From positions 65,523-129,522 of the forward strand of contig CAYYLD010000001.1 in NCBI GenBank assembly GCA_964472495.1: DNA of 64,000 bases, given 5' to 3'. Below the pieces are notes generated by a model. It had not been told where the DNA came from, ran no database searches, and worked only from the letters and a program-made list of their open reading frames with translations. Shown here in pieces: positions 31,450 to 40,025 of this stretch. Within the stretch, counting starts at the first letter, position 1, and every line of letters starts with the position of its first letter. This stretch comes from CAYXST01 sp964472495. Lineage in GTDB: Bacteria > Patescibacteriota > Minisyncoccia > Portnoybacterales > UBA2143. A program made the position numbers and the translations under genes.

Positions 31450-33315
31450 TTATTCAACAACGATACCATCTTGCCGATTGACATTGGGGTCATCGGGCAA
31501 GTCAGTATCAATAGCCGAACTAATACTTTCTAAGCTTAAACCAGTAAAAGTATCCTGACCAGTTGCTTTTGATTGACCAGTCAGTTCAACAAAACCGCCT
31601 AAGTGGGCTAAACCCGGGGTGATGGCTACCTGAAAAGCAACTTGTTTGACTGGCAAGAGGAAGCCGGTAGCAGCCGGTATATCACCAATCTGCCAAGTCA
31701 AGCGGCCGGTTTGAGAATTATAATTCAAATTCTCGTTATTCGGGCTAAAATTGTTCTGCCACCGAACATGAGGCGGCAAAGAGGCTTCTACTTTAACCTG
31801 TTTTAAATCACTGGCCGTATTAATTAAGCGCCATTTAATCGTATAAGTAGTTGTCTGGCCAACTTTTGGCGGAATTGGTCCGCTATTAGAAATTAAATCA
31901 TCGTAGTAATAACCTTTGGCCTGCAAAGTCAATTGACTGGCCACCTTACTGATTAACTGGCTCTGGCCGGCGATTTGAATATCTCCGAGGGAGAGAGGCG
32001 GCTGACTGGAATCAATCTTAACTGTATTTATTATTTTAAAGTTCTTGTCACTGTAATTGTTAATCGGCAGAGGGTCTTTGACTTTAACCGAAAAAGTCAG
32101 CTGGCCGTCTTGATGAGGCCCTAAAAACTCCAAAGCGGGTAAATTACTTGTTTTCCAGGTAATCGTCTGGCTGGCTCCATCAAAAGAACCCTCCTTCGAA
32201 TCTAAGCTGGTTAAATCTAAAGCGGCCCCTTCCAGCTTTGAAGTAATGATTACCTCTTTAATAACCATATCGGTGGTATTTTGATAATCAACCAAATAGG
32301 TCAGTTTTTCGCCGACTTGGCTAATATAGTCGGTTTGACCATTAACTGTCTGACTGACCGATAAAGGAGAAAGAGAAATCTCCAAAGCGCTGACCGTTTC
32401 AGCAATGGGCGTAAACTTTTCCTCCTCGAAAATACCTAATTCAGCTTTGAATGATTTGGATTGACCCTCCTCTCCCTGAATGAGACCTTGAATAAAAATT
32501 TTTCCCTCCTGGCCAGCCATTAAACCATCCAGTAACCAGATGCTATCTTCCTCCAATGGCTGGGGCTCGGCTGACTGAAAAGTAAAGCCGTTCGGATAAT
32601 CAATCCGCACGCGCAAATTATCAAAAGAAACTTCGGCTTGATTTAAATATTTTAAAGAGAATTTAAATGACTGACCGCTGACTAAATGACTGGGCAGGTC
32701 TAAATCCAAAATCAAGGGGACAGAAATTATCTTAGTCGTAAACTCGGTCCGATTAGTAAAAGTGGAACTAAGGCCACTCGGTTGATAACTCAGTTCAGCC
32801 CAGGCCTTTTTCTCTTCGCCCTGTAAACCAATAATTCTGGCTGGCAAATCTACTTGGTTTTCTTGGCCGATAACCAAGTCGGGTAAATCGATTATTTGGA
32901 CTAAATCCTCTGTTTGAGAAGGAATTGATTGGTCGGGATAATGGAAAACTAATTCGACTTGAGTTAAATCTAAGCGAGTTTGATTTTGATATCTAACAGT
33001 ATAAGTTGTTTCTTCACCGCTAATCACTCTTTCAGCTCCTTTTATCTCTAATCTGATCTTATCCTTATCGAAAGAAGTTAAGCCCTGCCAAAAAAACCAG
33101 CCGATAATCATTAGAAAGACAAAGCCGGCTAGGCTGCCAAAGAGCCAGTATTTTTTTTGCCTCGGTGAAAGACCTCTCTTTTCTAATCCTGGCCACTCCG
33201 AAAGCGCTTTCTTTTCCGGCTGACGACCAGGCTGAAAGGCCTCGGGCGGTCTGACCCGTTCTTCAAATTCTTCACCTGGTTTGTAGATTTTCTTTTTTAA
33301 TTCTTCTAAGGCCAT
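31450..33315 (-). CDS. large membrane-anchored surface protein with Ig-like (DUF11-type) repeats
   Basis: The 621-residue protein has a Pro/Arg/Lys-rich cytoplasmic N-terminus (about 55 residues), one membrane helix (YWLFGSLAGFVFLMIIGWFF, residues 56-75) and a long extracellular beta-rich region. The latter holds at least four units of about 100-130 residues with repeated patterns such as TYTVRYQNQT, SFKFSLKYLNQ, KLTYLVDYQN and TYTIKWRLIN, typical of DUF11/CARDB-like stalk domains. It lacks any enzyme motif. It lies 4 bases after recO. Probably a surface stalk or adhesin. Confidence 0.7.
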   Translation of the reverse strand: MALEELKKKIYKPGEEFEERVRPPEAFQPGRQPEKKALSEWPGLEKRGLSPRQKKYWLFGSLAGFVFLMIIGWFFWQGLTSFDKDKIRLEIKGAERVISGEETTYTVRYQNQTRLDLTQVELVFHYPDQSIPSQTEDLVQIIDLPDLVIGQENQVDLPARIIGLQGEEKKAWAELSYQPSGLSSTFTNRTEFTTKIISVPLILDLDLPSHLVSGQSFKFSLKYLNQAEVSFDNLRVRIDYPNGFTFQSAEPQPLEEDSIWLLDGLMAGQEGKIFIQGLIQGEEGQSKSFKAELGIFEEEKFTPIAETVSALEISLSPLSVSQTVNGQTDYISQVGEKLTYLVDYQNTTDMVIKEVIITSKLEGAALDLTSLDSKEGSFDGASQTITWKTSNLPALEFLGPHQDGQLTFSVKVKDPLPINNYSDKNFKIINTVKIDSSQPPLSLGDIQIAGQSQLISKVASQLTLQAKGYYYDDLISNSGPIPPKVGQTTTYTIKWRLINTASDLKQVKVEASLPPHVRWQNNFSPNNENLNYNSQTGRLTWQIGDIPAATGFLLPVKQVAFQVAITPGLAHLGGFVELTGQSKATGQDTFTGLSLESISSAIDTDLPDDPNVNRQDGIVVE

Positions 33316-33319
33316 TGTT

Positions 33320-33859
33320 TTATCTTAACAGACGGAGCGCCTTTTGTAAAAAAAGGCAAGAATGTATTTTCTCTCTAAAAAGAGAGTTGATTAAAGAAGC
33401 GATTGTTTGTTTGCCTTGGCCATAGCCTAGTAATTCTAATAACTGTTTTTCGAAATTGTTAATTATTACTTTCGGTTCTACTTCTTCTTGGTCAAGCTTC
33501 TGAAAACTGGCTAGAATTAACTGCCAGATTTGAGGGTCTTTTTCCGGGCCAATGACAGTTTTATCAATAATTTCAGCTAAATAATAGGCGGTAGCTAAAT
33601 AAGGTATTTGTTGGTGAAGTCGAGGAAACCTTTCGATGGTTTCGGCGCCAGTAATAATGTCCAAGTTTTTGCTCGGAGCGACTAATAAATAGCTATGTAG
33701 AAAAAGCTCCAAATGGCCTTTTAGTTTGGATTGATTTTTCCGAACTGCTTTAGCCCTGACCAAAATCTTACCAAAATCTTTGGTGTAAATAGTTAATAAG
33801 CGATCAAATTCACCTGAATTATTTCTTTTAATAATAATTCCTTGGGTTTTGTAAAGCAT
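33320..33859 (-). CDS. recO: DNA repair protein RecO
   Basis: RecO helps load RecA in RecFOR recombination. The ATG at 33859 gives the typical start MLYKTQGIIIKRNNSGEFDR; an upstream TTG is the alternative. An OB fold (1-80, with LTIYTKDFGKILVRAKAVRK and SKLKGHLELF) precedes a helical domain. The product is 179 residues against about 240 for E. coli and lacks the Cys4 zinc motif of many relatives; short RecO is common in reduced genomes. It lies 1 bp downstream of the deoxyribosyltransferase-like gene. Confidence 0.85.
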   Translation of the reverse strand: MLYKTQGIIIKRNNSGEFDRLLTIYTKDFGKILVRAKAVRKNQSKLKGHLELFLHSYLLVAPSKNLDIITGAETIERFPRLHQQIPYLATAYYLAEIIDKTVIGPEKDPQIWQLILASFQKLDQEEVEPKVIINNFEKQLLELLGYGQGKQTIASLINSLFREKIHSCLFLQKALRLLR

Positions 33860-33860
33860 G

Positions 33861-34232
33861 TTATTTTTCAAGGAATCGTTCTATTGAATCAAGTGGGATT
33901 ATTTCTTCAGATAAAGAATCTAAGTCAAGGGAATCTGTCTTCTCAGAGAAATAAACTGGCTTCCTCTTTCCTAAAGCATAACCAATCTCAATTTTTACAA
34001 GTGTTCCAACATAGCCATCAGGGTCTATTACATATAAAGCTTCGGAGTCGTCGATTGCCCGGAAGTGATCTTGGCAGAGTTTTTTCATTGTTTCCATACC
34101 AAGTTTATCTTTATCGAGGCCGGAATCTAAATTTGGAAACAATGCCTCGATACCCGCCTCTCTAAATTTTTGTATCGCTTCTCGGATAAGGTCTTTGTAT
34201 TTTAAACTTGAACTTAGACAAATTGTTTTCAT
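33861..34232 (-). CDS. nucleoside 2-deoxyribosyltransferase-like protein
   Basis: The 123-residue protein starts MKTICLSSSLKYKDLIREA, and its C-terminal half contains EALYVIDPDGYVGTLVKIEI followed by GYALGKRKPVYFSE. This D-x-G-x-x-G ... E-(I/L)-GYA pattern is typical of nucleoside 2-deoxyribosyltransferase-fold proteins, in which the Glu is the nucleophile. The role may be nucleotide salvage or house-cleaning. It lies immediately upstream of recO on the same strand. Confidence 0.6.
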   Translation of the reverse strand: MKTICLSSSLKYKDLIREAIQKFREAGIEALFPNLDSGLDKDKLGMETMKKLCQDHFRAIDDSEALYVIDPDGYVGTLVKIEIGYALGKRKPVYFSEKTDSLDLDSLSEEIIPLDSIERFLEK

Positions 34233-34296
34233 ATTTTGAAAATTGATTACGAGCTATTGAAATCAATAATTCATTTCGTCTCCTCTGACGGCCTCT

Positions 34297-37200
34297 TTAT
34301 TTCCTAATTCCCAGCCAGACTTTTTGGTTGTCTAGCTTCAGTTCTTTTTCTACTAAGAAGATTTCTTTTCTCTTGGCGCCAGCTTCTATTTGAACAGCCG
34401 AAACTTCTTTTTTGATTTCTGGCGCTTGCTTTTGGATTAATTTATTCAAAGAAGGGACGGTTGAATAACACAGGTAAATCTTATCTCTCGGTTTTAAGCC
34501 GCCGTCTTTGCGCATCCCTTGAACTAAACGAACCAAATCTCTAATCAGGCCGGCTGCTCTTAACTCCACAGTCAGCTTAGTATCTAATTTAATCTCTTTG
34601 CCGAAAACCACTTCTTTAACATTAACTTCCTCGGCCAACAAATCAGCCAATTCTTTATCAGTCGCTATTGGCTTATTATTAACAACCAATTTTTCGAGCG
34701 GTTGTCTTACTTTAATACCGGCCTTAGCTCTTTGGGCTAAACCAATAGCCGCTATTTGCCGCACTTCTGACATCTTCCCTGCCAATTTTTTATCAATCAA
34801 TTTCTTATCGGGCTTGGGGTAATCACTTAGATGAACCGAATAGCCTTTTTCTAAATGTTGATATACTTCTTCAGTCAAGAAAGGCAGAAAAGGAGCAGTT
34901 AACTTAGCTAACTTCAATAGAACAAAAGAATAAACTTTTTGGGCTTCTTTTTTTTCTGAAGGACTGGCTGGTTTTTGGAATCGCCGACGGGAACGCCGAA
35001 CATACCAGTTAGAAAAATCCTCTAAGAAATTGTCTATCAAACGGGCTGCCTTAGTCAATTCATACTTGTCCATCCACTCAATCATTTCTTGATTAAGCGT
35101 ATTGACCAGAGAAACAATCCATTTATCCAAAACATTTTTCGGCTGGACTGACTGGGGAGCCAGACATTCTTTTTCTGTATAAGTATCCAAAAAAGTAAAA
35201 GAATTCCAAAGAGTCAGAATGGTTCGGCGGAAGGTCTCGGCAATTCTTTTTTCAGAAACAATATAATCCTCGCCCATTGGGGTACTGGTCAATAAGTAAT
35301 AGCGCATGGCATCAGCCCCGTATTTATCGAAAATAATCTCGGGGTCAGGATAATTTTTCAAACGCTTAGAAAGCTTTTTGCCGTCTTCGCCCAGAACCAT
35401 GCCATTAACAATAACGTTTTTGAAGGCGGGTTGATTTTTACCCAGACCGATATTCTTCAAAGTTAAAGCCGTGGCCAAAACATGCAGGGTATAAAACCAG
35501 CCCCGGGTCTGGTCAACGCCTTCGGCAATAAAATCAGCCGGAAAAGATTTTTTAACTAATTTTTTGTTTTCAAAAGGATAATGCCATTGGCCGTAAGGCA
35601 TTGAGCCCGATTCAAACCAGCAGTCAAAAACTTCCAATGTTCTTTTCATTGTTCCTCCGCAAGAACAAGGAATGGTTATTTGGTCAACAAAAGGTCTGTG
35701 TAAATTCAAATTTCCCTGGTCATCAAAAGGCAGTTTTTTAAATTTGAGAGGTTCTAATTGACCGGGTCGAATAAGCTCTTTTTCTCTATTGTCAGCTATT
35801 TTTTCATTAGATAAACCTTGGCTAGCTCCTTTAAGAATCCAAATAGGATCGCCATGGCTCACAATTAAAATATTTTTACCCAGGTATTTGTTATCCACGG
35901 CCAAAAGTAAATTCATCATCCTTTTTTTAACCTGTTTAAGATTTTCGCCGTCCGGCGCCTTCTGGTCAAATTTCCTCAAATTGTTATTTTGAAAATAGGC
36001 GTGGTATTCCTTAACTGGCCTACTCTTAAACTTGCCGAATTCAACATCGCGCAAACGTTTGTCATAAATAACGTCAATCCCTAAAGATTGGCTAATAATG
36101 GAAGCGGTTTGTCGAGTACGGTAAAAATCGGAACTGAAAATTAAGTCTATTTTAGCTTTCTTTAATTTAGGAATTAATCGTTTGATGTCCGTTCGGCCGT
36201 TTGAATTTAGTCCTTCTTTCTGATTTTCTCGGTCGGTATAAATTATCCGCTTTAGATTATTAATCGTTTGGCCGTGACGAAGAATATAGTAATTATTCCT
36301 TTTGGCTTTTTGAGCTAATCCCTGAAGACTGCCAATTGTTTCTGTTTGGCCGCATTTTTGACATTGCCAAATAGGAATAGGCGTTCCCCAATAGCGATTG
36401 CGGGAGATAGACCAGTCACGAGCGCCTTCCAGCCATTTGCCAAAACGGCCTTCTTTGAAATGACTAGGCACCCATCTGATTTTTTTGTTATTGGCAACTA
36501 ATTCTTTTTTGAATTTGCTCACCGCTACATACCAACTGTTAATCGGGTAATAGAGCAAGGGACTATCACAACGCCAACAAAAAGGATAGGCGTGGACTAT
36601 TTTTTCTTCTCTAAAAAGCAGTTTTCTTTCTTCCAAATCATTTTTGATATCTTGGTCGGCTTGTTTAACGAATTTGCCTTCGCCCGGAATCCCCAGTCCT
36701 CTGATTATTTTCCCTTCTTCGTCAACCGTAACCAAACCGGGTAAATTTTCTTTTTTCCCCAACTCCATATCCTCTTCGCCAAAAGTAGGAGCAATATGGA
36801 CCAGACCAGTCCCGTCTTCCGTCGAAACAAAATCAGCCGGAACAACCCGATAGCCCGGCTTGTCCAATTCCATCGGGTAAAGAGCCTGATATTCTTGACC
36901 AATCAAATTCCGTCCCTTGAATTCTTCAAGTGTTTCGCGCTTATCTCCTAAAACAGACAGCCGGGCTTTAGCCAAAATTAAATATTCGTCGTTTAATTCA
37001 ACTTTAACATAATCAAAATCAGGGCCAACCGCGACAGCCGTATTGGCAGCCAAAGTCCAAGGGGTGGTCGTCCAAACAAGCAAATATGTGCTCTTTTGCC
37101 CCTTTATAGGAAACTTAATATAGACTGATTCGTCTTCTACTTCCCGATAGGCCCCCGGCTGGTTTAGTTCAAAATTAGATAAAGGCGTTCCGCAACGAGG

Positions 37201-37725
37201 ACAATAGGGGGTTACTCTAAAATCCTGATAAACTAACCCTTGATCCTGTAATTGTTTTAAAACCCACCAGACGGACTCAATGTACTCGTTATCCATAGTC
37301 GCGTAAGCTCGAGAAAAATCAGACCAGCGGGCAATTCGATTAAAGATTTTATACCAGTCATTAATACAGAGAAAAACCGATTTGCGGCAAGCTTGGTTAA
37401 ATTTCCTGATTCCGAATTTTTCAATATCTTTTTTGTTCTTCAGCCCCAATTCCTGCTCAATCATATTTTCTACCGGCAAGCCATGGCAGTCCCAGCCGAC
37501 CCGCCAAAAAATACGGCGTCTTCTCATTGCCCAGTAGCGCAGAACAATGTCTTTAATTGAACTGGCCAAAATATTGCCATAGTGAGGCAATCCGGAAGCA
37601 AAAGGCGGACCGTCGTAAAAACTAAAAAAGGGTTTCTTCTGGCGAAGCTTAACTGACTTGGCAAAAATATCTTCTTTCTGCCAAAACTTAAGTATTTTCT
37701 TTTCTATTTTGGGGATTTGGTCCAT
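34297..37725 (-). CDS. ileS: isoleucyl-tRNA synthetase with inserted histidine-phosphatase domain
   Basis: A class Ia synthetase of the long type (1142 residues). FYDGPPFASGLPHYGNILAS is the HIGH region, TTTPWTLAANTA begins the editing domain, RYWGTPIPIWQC starts the second catalytic half, FDCWFESGSMPYGQ and GKKLSKRLKNYPDP (KMSKS, near residue 783) follow, then the anticodon domain. Between GSLQGL and LHRPFVDQI, where relatives have a linker of about 20 residues, lies a complete phosphoglycerate-mutase-type domain (about 476-668). The ATG at 37725 is preferred over the in-frame TTG at 37734. The leader carries a 175-bp inverted-repeat element. Confidence 0.95.
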   Translation of the reverse strand: MDQIPKIEKKILKFWQKEDIFAKSVKLRQKKPFFSFYDGPPFASGLPHYGNILASSIKDIVLRYWAMRRRRIFWRVGWDCHGLPVENMIEQELGLKNKKDIEKFGIRKFNQACRKSVFLCINDWYKIFNRIARWSDFSRAYATMDNEYIESVWWVLKQLQDQGLVYQDFRVTPYCPRCGTPLSNFELNQPGAYREVEDESVYIKFPIKGQKSTYLLVWTTTPWTLAANTAVAVGPDFDYVKVELNDEYLILAKARLSVLGDKRETLEEFKGRNLIGQEYQALYPMELDKPGYRVVPADFVSTEDGTGLVHIAPTFGEEDMELGKKENLPGLVTVDEEGKIIRGLGIPGEGKFVKQADQDIKNDLEERKLLFREEKIVHAYPFCWRCDSPLLYYPINSWYVAVSKFKKELVANNKKIRWVPSHFKEGRFGKWLEGARDWSISRNRYWGTPIPIWQCQKCGQTETIGSLQGLAQKAKRNNYYILRHGQTINNLKRIIYTDRENQKEGLNSNGRTDIKRLIPKLKKAKIDLIFSSDFYRTRQTASIISQSLGIDVIYDKRLRDVEFGKFKSRPVKEYHAYFQNNNLRKFDQKAPDGENLKQVKKRMMNLLLAVDNKYLGKNILIVSHGDPIWILKGASQGLSNEKIADNREKELIRPGQLEPLKFKKLPFDDQGNLNLHRPFVDQITIPCSCGGTMKRTLEVFDCWFESGSMPYGQWHYPFENKKLVKKSFPADFIAEGVDQTRGWFYTLHVLATALTLKNIGLGKNQPAFKNVIVNGMVLGEDGKKLSKRLKNYPDPEIIFDKYGADAMRYYLLTSTPMGEDYIVSEKRIAETFRRTILTLWNSFTFLDTYTEKECLAPQSVQPKNVLDKWIVSLVNTLNQEMIEWMDKYELTKAARLIDNFLEDFSNWYVRRSRRRFQKPASPSEKKEAQKVYSFVLLKLAKLTAPFLPFLTEEVYQHLEKGYSVHLSDYPKPDKKLIDKKLAGKMSEVRQIAAIGLAQRAKAGIKVRQPLEKLVVNNKPIATDKELADLLAEEVNVKEVVFGKEIKLDTKLTVELRAAGLIRDLVRLVQGMRKDGGLKPRDKIYLCYSTVPSLNKLIQKQAPEIKKEVSAVQIEAGAKRKEIFLVEKELKLDNQKVWLGIRK
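35720..36300 (-). other. histidine-phosphatase (PGAM-like) domain embedded in IleRS
   Basis: About 190 residues read YYILRHGQTINN (nucleophile His484), SSDFYRTRQTASIISQSLG, LRDVEFGKFKS (conserved acidic residue), GENLKQVKKRM and NILIVSHGDPIWILKG (second catalytic His). All catalytic positions of the branch-1 histidine-phosphatase family appear intact, so the domain may be active. No frame break separates it from the synthetase on either side. Confidence 0.92.
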
Positions 37726-37732
37726 ATACAAC

Positions 37733-37907
37733 AAAATATTTTTAGAAAGAGGCGAGATGAGAAAATGCCGGAGCTTTGTTTACCTCGGCTATTCTCCTGT
37801 AGAGAAGCCACTTTTCGACATTTCGTATCTTTCAAGATACGTCTTTAACTCATCTCGTCCTAAGAAAAGAATAGAGGGATCAGTTGGTTTCCTTCTAAAA
37901 ATATTTT
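37733..37907. repeat. 175-bp inverted-repeat element upstream of ileS
   Basis: Perfect 15-bp ends (AAAATATTTTTAGAA at 37733, inverted at 37893) enclose a second inverted pair (CGAGATGAG at 37753, CTCATCTCG at 37849) and a tight hairpin CGTATCTT-TC-AAGATACG at 37824-37841. It lies immediately before the ileS start. No T-box specificity-loop or TGGN sequence was found, so it is more likely an inverted-repeat element than a T-box. Confidence 0.55.
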
Positions 37908-37935
37908 ATTAATAAGGTGCGAAATTATACTTATT

Positions 37936-39492
37936 TTACATCTTCTCTGGCGCTGAAATTCCCATCAGCTTCAAAGTATCTTTTAAAACAATTTGAGTCG
38001 CTTTGACTAAACTAAGCCGAGCCTGACTTAGCTCTTTATTTTTCTCATCTAAAACTCGACATTCTTCATAGAATTTATGAAAACTATTAGCTAATTCTAA
38101 AGAATAATAGGGCAGTCGCTGGACTTGGTAATCGCCAGCCGTTTCCTCAATAATTTCCGGAAATTTAATTAGCTGACGAATCAGATTTAACTCAGTCGAA
38201 TTCTTAAGGGCGTGCATTGAGATTCCACGCCCTTGCGAAGCAAGGACGCGGTCGAGAGGTACGCCCTTAAGATTTGCCATCTTCCTCAAAATACTACAAA
38301 TCCGGGCTTGGGCATATTGGACATAATAAACCGGATTCTTGGCTGACTGTTCTTGGGCCAAGGCCAAATCAAAATTCAAGTGCGTATCCGAAGATTTCTG
38401 TAAAAAGAAAAAACGGACCGCATCAGGACCAACCTGTTTCAATAATTCATCCATCGCTACGTATGCCCCGGCCCTCTTAGACATTTTCTTTTTCCCGCCC
38501 TTTTCTAAAATTGTTACAAATTGCAGAAGAATAATCTTTAACTTACCTTTATATCCTAATGCTTCAACCCCGGCCATTAATCCAGGGACATCGCCATGAT
38601 GGTCAGCTCCCCAGATATTAATCACCTCGTCAAATTTCTTGCCCTCAAACTTATATTGATGTAAAGCGATATCACCAGCCAAATAGGTTTTGCCGCCATC
38701 TTTTTTAACCACTACCCTGTCTCGTTCATCGCCGAACTTGGATGATTTAAACCACTGAGCCCCTTCTTTCTGCTCAATCAAACCTTTTTCAGCTAAATAT
38801 TTCAAGACCTTGTCTACTCGGCCTGACTGATGTAAGTCTGACTCAAAAATCCATTCGTTGTATTTAATCCCCAATTTATCGGTTGTCTTTTGAACTGAAT
38901 CTTTAATAATATACTTAGCCGCCAATTGGCCAGCTTTAAAAGGGTCTTTTTCTTTTATTTTCTTGGCCAACTGGTTAATGTATTCTCCCTTGTATTTGGC
39001 TTCTTTATCCTTTAAAACCGAATGGCCTAAACTTAAAATCTGCTGACCATAATCATTAACGTAATAGGCCTTTTCTGTTTTGAAACCAGCTTTTTGCAAA
39101 AGATTAGCCAGAACGTCGCCATAAGGACCGCCCCGGGCATTGGCCACGGTTAAAGGTCCGGTTGGGTTAGCGGAAATAAATTCCACCTGAACTTTTTTGC
39201 CTTTGCCTATATCCAATTGACCATAATCATCAGCTTGTTTAATAATTTCAGCTAATCCCTCCTGAAGGGCTTCTTGAGATAAAAAAAAGTTGATAAAACC
39301 CGGTCCAGCTTTTTCCACTTTTTCAAACATCGGATTATCTTTCAACTTTTCGACTATCTTTCCTGGGTCAATCTTGACCGTCAGAGCTACATTCGTCGAA
39401 TAATCACCAAATTCAGGGTTGGCTGGATGCTCTAAATGAACCTTTTTCTTAATAATCTCTTTAATTAATTTCTCTATTTTCTCTCTAAGCAT
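37936..39492 (-). CDS. argS: arginyl-tRNA synthetase
   Basis: Class Ia ArgRS (518 residues) with the N-terminal Add1 domain, the catalytic region FISANPTGPLTVANARGG near residue 105, ADHHGDVPGLMAG, KKMSKRAGAYVAMDELL (KMSKS) and a DALR anticodon domain. The HIGH tetrapeptide is replaced by TVAN, a marked departure from HVGH; similar variants probably occur in related lineages. Residues 409-429 come from a complete 63-bp palindromic element inserted in the anticodon domain between MANL and KNSTEL. Confidence 0.94.
   Translation of the reverse strand: MLREKIEKLIKEIIKKKVHLEHPANPEFGDYSTNVALTVKIDPGKIVEKLKDNPMFEKVEKAGPGFINFFLSQEALQEGLAEIIKQADDYGQLDIGKGKKVQVEFISANPTGPLTVANARGGPYGDVLANLLQKAGFKTEKAYYVNDYGQQILSLGHSVLKDKEAKYKGEYINQLAKKIKEKDPFKAGQLAAKYIIKDSVQKTTDKLGIKYNEWIFESDLHQSGRVDKVLKYLAEKGLIEQKEGAQWFKSSKFGDERDRVVVKKDGGKTYLAGDIALHQYKFEGKKFDEVINIWGADHHGDVPGLMAGVEALGYKGKLKIILLQFVTILEKGGKKKMSKRAGAYVAMDELLKQVGPDAVRFFFLQKSSDTHLNFDLALAQEQSAKNPVYYVQYAQARICSILRKMANLKGVPLDRVLASQGRGISMHALKNSTELNLIRQLIKFPEIIEETAGDYQVQRLPYYSLELANSFHKFYEECRVLDEKNKELSQARLSLVKATQIVLKDTLKLMGISAPEKM
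38206..38268. repeat. 63-bp nested palindromic element, in frame in argS
   Basis: Outer ends AAGGGCGTGCATTGAG and a matching AGAGGTACGCCCTT, inner hairpin CCACGCCCTT-GCGAAGC-AAGGACGCGG. It is exactly 63 bp and differs from the copy before leuS (22014-22076) at only a few positions. On the minus strand it encodes 21 residues starting K-G-V-P-L-D. Confidence 0.92.
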
Positions 39493-39534
39493 ATTTCCAT
39501 CATAGCTTATTATCGCGATTTACTCAAGCTGGTA

Positions 39535-39564
39535 TTGACAATTTATAGTATAATATGGTATAGT
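39535..39564 (+). promoter_or_regulatory. sigma70-like promoter of the 74-aa gene
   Basis: A consensus TTGACA (39535-39540) and TATAGT (39559-39564) are 18 bp apart. A TATAAT at 39549 is too close to serve with this -35. Transcription would start about 35 bp before the ATG, leaving room for the AAGGAGGGAAG ribosome-binding site. Confidence 0.65.
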
Positions 39565-39606
39565 TATGATAGTCTACCACGAAAATCATAAATAAGGAGG
39601 GAAGAT

Positions 39607-39831
39607 ATGAGAGAAATGATAAAACTCATCGCCGTGGTGATTGGAGTAATTCTGATCGTCTTCGGTCTTGTCGGTATCGAATCCATACCTTCACACGATG
39701 CTATTGGACAACCAATCAATCAGGGCGATATAGGAGACTATGTTGCAATAACAATGATTGGTTTGATAATATTTGGCCTGGCTGCCTTCAAAGGATGGCT
39801 TGATGCCGAATTTCTTAATCACGAACATTAA
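39607..39831 (+). CDS. small two-helix membrane protein (74 aa)
   Basis: A near-perfect Shine-Dalgarno (AAGGAGGGAAG) lies just before the ATG. The product has two hydrophobic helices (residues 5-24, KLIAVVIGVILIVFGLVGI, and 46-64, YVAITMIGLIIFGLAAF) joined by a polar loop. With its own promoter and terminator it is an independent unit. No family recognised. It is convergent to nothing and divergent from argS. Confidence 0.7.
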   Translation: MREMIKLIAVVIGVILIVFGLVGIESIPSHDAIGQPINQGDIGDYVAITMIGLIIFGLAAFKGWLDAEFLNHEH

Positions 39832-39844
39832 TCAACTATTGCAA

Positions 39845-39882
39845 TAAAGGCCGGAGCGAGTTTGCTCTGGCCTTCTTTTTTT
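39845..39882 (+). terminator. Rho-independent terminator of the 74-aa gene
   Basis: The stem AAGGCCGGAGC/GCTCTGGCCTT (one mismatch, 6-base loop) is followed by CTTTTTTT. It lies 15 bp after the stop codon. Confidence 0.85.
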
Positions 39883-39990
39883 CCTAAAATCCGTATTATA
39901 GAGTCACAGCCCATTTTTTTGATTTTCTCAAGATTGCTGAATTCCCGTTATGGAGTTATGGATCTGCGGATGATAAATATAGCGCAAAAA

Positions 39991-40019
39991 TTGAGATACT
40001 TTAATAGATAGCATATAAT
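39991..40019 (+). promoter_or_regulatory. sigma70-like promoter of smpB
   Basis: TTGAGA (39991-39996) and a perfect TATAAT (40014-40019) are 17 bp apart, only 6 bp before the smpB ATG. The smpB mRNA would therefore be leaderless. Confidence 0.65.
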
Positions 40020-40025
40020 AAAACC

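Noticed and set aside
37726..37935. T-box riboswitch upstream of ileS
   Set aside because: No T-box sequence, no specificity loop with an Ile codon bulge, and no terminator/antiterminator pair could be recognised; the symmetry fits an inverted-repeat element better.
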